Assembly (NCBI GenBank): GCA_049975325.1
Contig: JBNGDW010000098.1
Location: forward strand, 1 to 5,036
Source of the DNA: JBNGDW01 sp049975325
Lineage (GTDB): Bacteria; Cloacimonadota; Cloacimonadia; JGIOTU-2; JBNGDW01
DNA length: 5,036 bases
Reading direction: 5' to 3'
Position 1 is the stretch's first letter; each line of letters starts with the position of its first letter. Positions 4,978 through 5,036 of the stretch are shown piece by piece. Made by a program: the position numbers and the translations under genes. The notes below the pieces were generated by a model, which was not told where the DNA came from, did not search any database, and saw nothing but the letters and a program-made list of their open reading frames with translations.

Positions 4978-5036
4978 GATTTGGTAGACGCAGCGGACTC
5001 AAAATCCGCCGGGCCAGAGGCCTGTGGGAGTTCGAG
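4978..5036 (+). tRNA. Partial tRNA-Leu(CAA), 5' part missing, runs off window
   Basis: The D loop (TTGGTAGA), anticodon stem GCGGA/TCCGC (4993-4997 and 5005-5009) with loop CTCAAAA, long variable arm (GGCC-AGA-GGCC, 5012-5022), T stem GGGAG (5026-5030) and the start of the T loop TTCGAG are all clear. The anticodon is CAA at 5000-5002, reading the UUG leucine codon. The long variable arm is typical of bacterial tRNA-Leu. The D stem fails: the three bases before the loop are ACT (4975-4977), facing CGC (4989-4991), so only one pair forms, and no tRNA-Leu-like 5' acceptor start is visible. The 3' acceptor strand lies beyond the window. This is therefore most likely a 3' tRNA fragment rather than a working gene. 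Confidence 0.75.
4978..5036 (+). other. Probable attachment site (att) in tRNA-Leu
   Basis: Tyrosine integrases commonly use the 3' part of tRNA genes, leaving an intact tRNA at one end of the element and a 3' copy at the other. The abrupt change from unrelated sequence to good tRNA-Leu sequence near the D loop fits the distal copy. In this orientation the element lies to the left, including the Hsp70-TerB-protease operon, and the chromosome to the right. The core's right edge is outside the window. Confidence 0.55.

Noticed and set aside
1..5036. CRISPR array or insertion sequence
   Set aside because: No regularly spaced repeats of 20 bases or more, no transposase or integrase frame, and no terminal inverted repeats were found by reading.

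Overview
This is a bacterial window, roughly 40% GC by eye, with all genes on the + strand. It carries Shine-Dalgarno sites, a 4-bp ATGA gene overlap, a lipobox protein and a bacterial-type long-variable-arm tRNA-Leu. I cannot place it to genus. The short dense operon, the lipoprotein and the tRNA-linked boundary would fit an accessory region of a proteobacterium-like genome, but that is a weak inference. There is one assembly gap of ten N (2858-2867), and it falls inside a gene.

Positions 1-3711 hold a compact three-gene operon. First comes an Hsp70/DnaK-family chaperone whose 5' end lies outside the window; it has a substrate-binding beta-sandwich but no helical lid. Nineteen bases later starts a membrane-anchored TerB-domain protein. 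Its C-terminal helices resemble a J domain without HPD. An ATGA overlap leads into an M48-like zinc metalloprotease (HEIGH, downstream Glu, THP motif) whose C-terminal region also looks TerB-like. The gap splits this last gene into two apparent frames; any true gap length that is a multiple of three, including zero, restores one frame. Together the three suggest a membrane-associated protein quality-control or stress-response module: an Hsp70, a possible J-like/TerB partner at the membrane, and a protease. The exact role is not known to me.

Positions 3708-4532 hold small envelope genes: a possible 31-codon ORF starting in the overlap with the protease stop, a 97-aa multi-pass membrane protein resembling the DUF6804 family, and a 114-aa lipoprotein with a helical mature part. 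The lipoprotein has its own strong ribosome-binding site and perhaps its own promoter.

Positions 4533-4977 contain no convincing intact gene. They hold a good ribosome-binding site in front of a broken reading frame, a tandem TGGTCCAAA pair and two 11-bp direct repeats. From about 4978 to the window end lies the 3' portion of a tRNA-Leu(CAA) gene. Its D stem cannot pair, so the sequence upstream is not tRNA 5' half. This is what an attachment-site copy looks like at the distal end of an element integrated into a tRNA gene. If so, the genes to the left sit on an integrated island and the chromosome resumes to the right. No integrase is present in the window.
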